Below are positions 60,558-64,000 of a stretch of DNA of 64,000 nt, in pieces. The DNA is from Alkalibacterium putridalgicola. GTDB lineage: Bacteria; Bacillota; Bacilli; Lactobacillales; Carnobacteriaceae_A. The first letter of the stretch is position 1; each line of letters opens with the position of its first letter. The stretch is taken from positions 59,784 through 123,783 of the forward strand of contig NZ_FOBL01000002.1 in NCBI RefSeq assembly GCF_900109825.1, in the 5' to 3' direction. The notes beneath the pieces are model-generated. The model did not search any database. It saw only the letters and a program-made list of their open reading frames with translations, and was not told the DNA's origin. Position numbers and translations under genes: made by a program.

Positions 60558-61817
60558 ATGAGTATGGCACATTTGATCGAAGGGGTTTGGCTGTTTATTT
60601 TTTGGTATCCGCTGGTGATGTCTTTGGTGTGGATCGCGGGTTCGCATATTTTCCGTAACCGAAGAGAACCGAAAGCAGTCAGCGAGTGGGAAGGGATAGA
60701 CTGGCCTTTGGTCAGTATCTTGATCCCGTGTTACAACGAAGCGGAGACGATCGAAGAAACGATTGCTTATATGGATAAGCTCGCCTACCCGCATAAAGAG
60801 ATCATTGCGGTCAATGATGGCAGCAGTGACCAGACCGGTGAGATCCTACATAGATTAGCTAAAGACTATGCAGACCTTCGGATCATTGATGTTAAAGAAA
60901 ACCGCGGGAAAGCCACAGCGTTGAAACTGGCTAGCTTTGCATCCAAAGCCGAATATCTTGTGTGTGTCGACTCGGATGCTGTCCTGGACGACTACGCGGT
61001 CCACTACCTGATCGCCAACTTTATAACGAGCGGGGAACGCCTTGGTGCCGTGACCGGCAACCCACGGATCAGAAACCGGGATACCTTGCTGGCAAAGCTC
61101 CAGATCGTGGAATATGCGTCGATCATCGGGGCGATCAAGCGGGCCCAGCGGGTGTTCGGCAAGGTCATGACGGTGTCAGGGGTCGTGGTCGCTTTTCGTA
61201 AAAAAGCTTTGGTCGATGTCGGTTTGTGGGATACGGATATGATCACGGAAGATATTTCAGTTTCCTGGAAGCTCCAGCAACGGTTCTGGGATATCCGCTA
61301 CGAAACGCGGGCATTATGCTGGATGCTGGTCCCTGAGACCTTGAGCGGTTTATGGAGACAGCGCGTCAGATGGGCTCAGGGCGGGCAGGAAGTGATTCTA
61401 AGGCACTGGAAAGTCATGCTGAACTGGTGTCACCGCCGTATTTGGCCGATTTATATCGAACAGTGGCTGAGTCTATTGTGGTCGTATAGCTGGGTCGTGA
61501 TGATCGGTTATGTTTCAATAACGGCTGACACAATCCAGGACGCGTTGATCTGGTTCAATTTCTCGGCCTTTTTCCTAGTCATGTTGGCACTGATCCAGCT
61601 CTTGTCGTCGATCTTTATAGACAGCAGGCAGGACAGTGTCTGGCGCTATTTCTTTTTCGGTTCCTGGTATCCATTCGTCTACTGGATCGTGAATACCTTG
61701 ATCGTGATTGTGGCTTTCCCTAAAGCTATTTTAAGTCGGATAAGAGGAGGGGATGCCGTATGGACCAGTCCGGACCGCGGCGCGCGCAAAGAGAGCGAAA
61801 CAAACAATTCATTATAA
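60558..61817 (+). CDS. pgaC: Poly-beta-1,6-N-acetylglucosamine synthase (GT2)
   Basis: This 419-residue processive membrane GT2 has helix 1 at ~6-28, then VSILIPCYNEAETI (~51), VNDGSSDQTG (~92), CVDSDAVLDD (~135), TEDISVSWKL (~228-237) and the processivity motif RQRVRWAQGG (~270-279; Q-x-x-R-W). Three or four C-terminal helices follow (~300-395). It polymerises UDP-GlcNAc into poly-beta-1,6-GlcNAc (PNAG/PIA) and exports it with PgaD. GGAG lies 7 bases before ATG 60558 (a second ATG is two codons later). The next two genes overlap it in sequence, forming a three-gene operon in the order C-D-B. Confidence 0.93.
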   Translation: MSMAHLIEGVWLFIFWYPLVMSLVWIAGSHIFRNRREPKAVSEWEGIDWPLVSILIPCYNEAETIEETIAYMDKLAYPHKEIIAVNDGSSDQTGEILHRLAKDYADLRIIDVKENRGKATALKLASFASKAEYLVCVDSDAVLDDYAVHYLIANFITSGERLGAVTGNPRIRNRDTLLAKLQIVEYASIIGAIKRAQRVFGKVMTVSGVVVAFRKKALVDVGLWDTDMITEDISVSWKLQQRFWDIRYETRALCWMLVPETLSGLWRQRVRWAQGGQEVILRHWKVMLNWCHRRIWPIYIEQWLSLLWSYSWVVMIGYVSITADTIQDALIWFNFSAFFLVMLALIQLLSSIFIDSRQDSVWRYFFFGSWYPFVYWIVNTLIVIVAFPKAILSRIRGGDAVWTSPDRGARKESETNNSL

Positions 61818-62227
61818 AGTCGCACCGAACTTGGTGGCGAGAAGGGGTAGTGGTGCTATTTTCACTGCTGGTCTGGGTGTACTGCCTGTCGGTGGTCTAT
61901 TTCTTTATCGATGCCCTGTTTGGTCTCGACCACCGCTATCCGGCACTCTTTCGTATCGTTTTTAAAATGACGAGTCTTGACGTCCGGCTATTTACCTTCT
62001 GGATCGTGCTTTTGTTCCTGGTCATCTATGTGAGCCTGCTGGGGTGGAGCGTCTACAATAAACGGCGCTTCGGCAGACTCAAGCGCCGGCGCTACCCGAA
62101 ACCGGCCTCGAGAGAGGATATGCTGCAGCTTGAGATGCTTGACCCGGCAGTCTATGAAGAGCTTCAAGGGATGAAAGCCATCACGTTCGATCTGAACCCG
62201 ATAAAAAAGGACGATGACTATGAATAA
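61760..62227 (+). CDS. pgaD: PgaD/IcaD-like PNAG synthase subunit
   Basis: This 155-residue protein has two membrane helices (~30-54 and ~74-98) between a basic N-terminus and a basic cytoplasmic C-terminal part (RRFGRLKRRRYPKP). PgaD-family proteins assist the synthase PgaC in polymer formation and translocation. AGGAGGGG stands 7 bases before ATG 61760, which overlaps the end of pgaC by 58 bases in another frame. The sequence itself is poorly conserved; identification is by length, topology and position. Confidence 0.82.
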   Translation: MDQSGPRRAQRERNKQFIIKSHRTWWREGVVVLFSLLVWVYCLSVVYFFIDALFGLDHRYPALFRIVFKMTSLDVRLFTFWIVLLFLVIYVSLLGWSVYNKRRFGRLKRRRYPKPASREDMLQLEMLDPAVYEELQGMKAITFDLNPIKKDDDYE

Positions 62228-63092
62228 GAGAAACCGACTGACATACTTGACTGGTATATTGCTCGTTTTGTTGGCGGCCTGGTTCGTGCTGAGTAAAGGT
62301 CAGAACGAAAAGACAGCTGTCATGACGTTCCCAGAGCCGCTGGAAACGAATGGCTGCCTGGCGCTAAACTATCACCGGGTGCGCGACGGGCGGCTGTCGA
62401 CGACGGTCATCGAGACCTTGACGCAAAGCGATGAGCTCCAGTATTATTCGGTCTATACCGATGAGTTCGACAGGCAGATGAGAACCCTTAAAGAGGAAGG
62501 CGCTTATTTTGCGACCCTTGAGGAAATCATGGCCTTTCAAGCAGAAGGGGCATTCCCCGACAAATGTGTCTGGGTCTCCTTTGACGATATCGACATCACG
62601 GTGTATGAGAACGCCTTTCCAATACTTGAACGTTATGACATCCCCTTCACCTTGTATGCCATCGCTAACCATGTGGGGAGCAGTAATTTCAACAACTTGA
62701 AAATGGCCAGCTGGACCCAGATCCAGGAAATGGTCGATTCAGGCTTGGCCAGTGTCGGCTCCCATACCTATGATATGCATTACCTGGTCGATGATGCTCC
62801 CGTCTTTTTTGATGACTCAAATCAGACGGCGTTCGCTGAAGACCTGGTTAAGAGCAAAGCGGTAATCGAAGCCGAGCTCGAAGGTGTTGAAGTCTTAGAC
62901 TTTGCCTATCCTTATGGGAATGGGACCACAGAATTGGCGGAAGTCATCCAAGCAAGCGGTCTTCGCTCGGCGGTGATCTTAGCGCCTCGAATCATTGCCC
63001 CGGGCAACGCCCCTTACTGGCTGAACCGGATCCTAGTCGACGACGTGGTCTTTGATAATATCGTCTTACCCTGGGTAAAGGGAGACAGTTGA
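62220..63092 (+). CDS. pgaB: PNAG N-deacetylase (PgaB/IcaB-like polysaccharide deacetylase)
   Basis: This 290-residue protein is anchored by an N-terminal helix (~6-24) with an extracellular NodB-type deacetylase domain. Motifs are ALNYHRVRDG (~48-57), VSFDDIDITVYENAFPIL (~117-134, metal-binding aspartate in place of the classic T-F-D-D-G), VGSHTYDMHYL (~175-185; the H-x-x-x-x-H metal site) and FAYPYGNG (~223-230). It removes some acetyl groups from PNAG so that the polymer stays at the surface. ATG 62220 has AAAAAAGG 9 bases upstream; ATG 62214 is too close. It overlaps pgaD by 8 bases and ends the operon. Confidence 0.9.
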   Translation: MNKRNRLTYLTGILLVLLAAWFVLSKGQNEKTAVMTFPEPLETNGCLALNYHRVRDGRLSTTVIETLTQSDELQYYSVYTDEFDRQMRTLKEEGAYFATLEEIMAFQAEGAFPDKCVWVSFDDIDITVYENAFPILERYDIPFTLYAIANHVGSSNFNNLKMASWTQIQEMVDSGLASVGSHTYDMHYLVDDAPVFFDDSNQTAFAEDLVKSKAVIEAELEGVEVLDFAYPYGNGTTELAEVIQASGLRSAVILAPRIIAPGNAPYWLNRILVDDVVFDNIVLPWVKGDS

Positions 63093-63113
63093 ATTTTATA
63101 ACAACAAATAATT

Positions 63114-63150
63114 CAAAAGGCCAGAACAGTATTTCTGTTTTGGCCTTTTG
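63114..63150. terminator. Terminator after the pga operon
   Basis: A 16-bp stem with one wobble pairs 63114-63129 with 63135-63150, loop tattt. A- and T-rich stem ends (CAAAA / TTTTG) allow function in both directions. The interval 63151-63343 shows nothing else. Confidence 0.75.
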
Positions 63151-63343
63151 ACGTATTAAAAAGTAGTGTAAGAGATGAATAGCTGGGTAATGGTGAGTCA
63201 AAGCGGCTCCTTAATATGTATTTTTTTCTTTCTATAAACAGCATGCCAGTGACCGATAAGCAACAGGCACAAGACTAGCGATATAACGACCTGGACTTCG
63301 AAGACCATTTTAAGCTACTAGATGTATGGTTCTAAAGAAGCTG

Positions 63344-63769
63344 CTAATCAGTAATATTAGGAAACAACTTATCTTTAGACATATATACTTGTTCGATCAT
63401 GTGTCCGATGTTACCTTCGCCAGCATAAAGGGTTTTGTCAAAAAAGTCGTGATTTAAGTCTGACCAGTACAGTTCATTTTCATCTCCAGAAACAGTCACA
63501 GAACCGTTCACTCTGCCTACGTATGCTTCTATATAGATATTATACACATGGTAGGTGAAATCCATTAAATGGTGTAGTGTAACATCTATTTTTGATAGAT
63601 TCGTTTCCTCGAAAAGTTCTCTATATGCTGCATCGATTCCAGCTTCCTCTTTCTCGATTTTGCCGCCGACTAAATTGCTCAATCCTTTATACGGATCTTT
63701 CAATCTCTTGCACATTAATAGTTGCGTCATATCTTTATTGTAAATCATTAATACATTATATCCCTGCAT
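63344..63769 (-). CDS. Nudix hydrolase
   Basis: This 141-residue protein carries the Nudix box GGKIEKEEAGIDAAYRELFEET (given here by its parts: GGKIEKEE and RELFEET, ~34-55), that is G-x5-E-x7-R-E-x-x-E-E. Family members hydrolyse nucleoside diphosphates linked to another group, for example oxidised dNTPs; the substrate here is not predictable. The start is ATG 63769 on the minus strand with AAGGATG upstream; the longer frame reaching 63862 lacks a binding site. It is transcribed convergently to the pga operon. Confidence 0.88.
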   Translation of the reverse strand: MQGYNVLMIYNKDMTQLLMCKRLKDPYKGLSNLVGGKIEKEEAGIDAAYRELFEETNLSKIDVTLHHLMDFTYHVYNIYIEAYVGRVNGSVTVSGDENELYWSDLNHDFFDKTLYAGEGNIGHMIEQVYMSKDKLFPNITD

Positions 63770-63933
63770 TTTATCATCCTTATTAAATAGTGTTATTTCT
63801 ATACTATCATACACTATGCAACTGTCAAAGACAGTAAAACATGATTCTATGTAGAGTATCATTTTGGTATTACGTCAATATCTTGGACACGATTTAAGAG
63901 AATTCCTTAATGAAACATGGACCCGTTTTGAGG

Positions 63934-63998
63934 CCTCAAGGTTTCGGTAAACGTTCTAACCGCTGACGCTTTTTAGAACATTTACCGAAACCATGAGG
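63934..63998. repeat. Long hairpin at the window edge
   Basis: Arms 63934-63959 and 63973-63998 are 26 bases long with two mismatches, loop ccgctgacgcttt. The loop contains CCGCTGA, which also follows stem 2 of both multi-hairpin elements at 584-590 and 1388-1394. The rest of 63770-63933 shows no gene. Function is unknown: terminator, repeat of an intergenic family, or end of an element outside the window. Confidence 0.65.
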
Positions 63999-64000
63999 AT

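Noticed and set aside
1..64000. tRNA or rRNA genes and tRNA-linked attachment sites
   Set aside because: No cloverleaf-like or rRNA-like sequence was recognised on either strand by reading; a tRNAscan run would settle it.

Overview
The window looks like chromosome of a low-to-moderate-GC Gram-positive bacterium. It has AGGAGG-type ribosome binding sites, many TGnTATAAT (extended -10) promoters, LytR-CpsA-Psr ligases, a CpsB/CpsC/CpsD phosphoregulatory trio and teichoic-acid-type glycerophosphate enzymes. Gene content and IS1380/IS30 elements suggest Bacillota, order Lactobacillales, possibly near Carnobacteriaceae; this placement is inference. No rRNA, tRNA or CRISPR array was seen.

Almost the whole window is a stack of cell-surface polysaccharide loci. 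Region A (1-17.5 kb): the end of an acyltransferase gene, a duplicated multi-hairpin element around a tiny zinc-ribbon gene, an LtaS-like glycerophosphotransferase, galE, then two GT2s, a Wzx flippase, UDP-GlcNAc 2-epimerase, a Wzy-type polymerase, a WbaP-type initiating transferase, a Wzz-like protein with a reduced kinase-like tail, and a secreted glucosaminidase. Region B (17.6-31 kb): a second repeat-unit locus with a UDP-HexNAc dehydrogenase and C4-epimerase (WbpO/WbpP type), two GT4s, a GT2, a TagD-like cytidylyltransferase, a TagB/TagF-like transferase, an EpsG-type Wzy, a Wzx and rmlACBD. Region C (31-55 kb): two LCP ligases, ugd, CpsC-CpsD-CpsB, a four-gene set matching UDP-diacetylbacillosamine synthesis and priming (PglF/E/C/D-like), GTs, then an AT-rich imported block (TagF-like, Wzy, Wzx, GT2) after IS1380 and a ruined IS30, and a second rmlACBD.

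Region D (55-60.4 kb) is an accessory patch. A two-gene pair resembling the Kiwa anti-phage system (kwaA/kwaB) is followed by a third IS1380 copy with a frameshifted transposase that cuts into the next gene. After it come a pRiA4b ORF-3-like protein and two small uncharacterised genes. Region E (60.5-64 kb) is a poly-N-acetylglucosamine operon (pgaC-pgaD-pgaB) with a hairpin plus U-tract in its leader, then a Nudix hydrolase and a long hairpin at the window edge.

Functionally, the loci make nucleotide sugars (UDP-Gal/GalNAc, UDP-ManNAc, UDP-GlcA, UDP-GalNAcA, dTDP-rhamnose, UDP-bacillosamine, CDP-glycerol). They assemble lipid-linked repeat units with two kinds of initiating transferase, flip and polymerise them with three Wzx/Wzy sets, regulate this through CpsBCD, and attach products to the wall through LCP proteins. 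Three related IS1380 copies and a compositional step at about 46.5 kb show that the array was built by repeated insertion and exchange.
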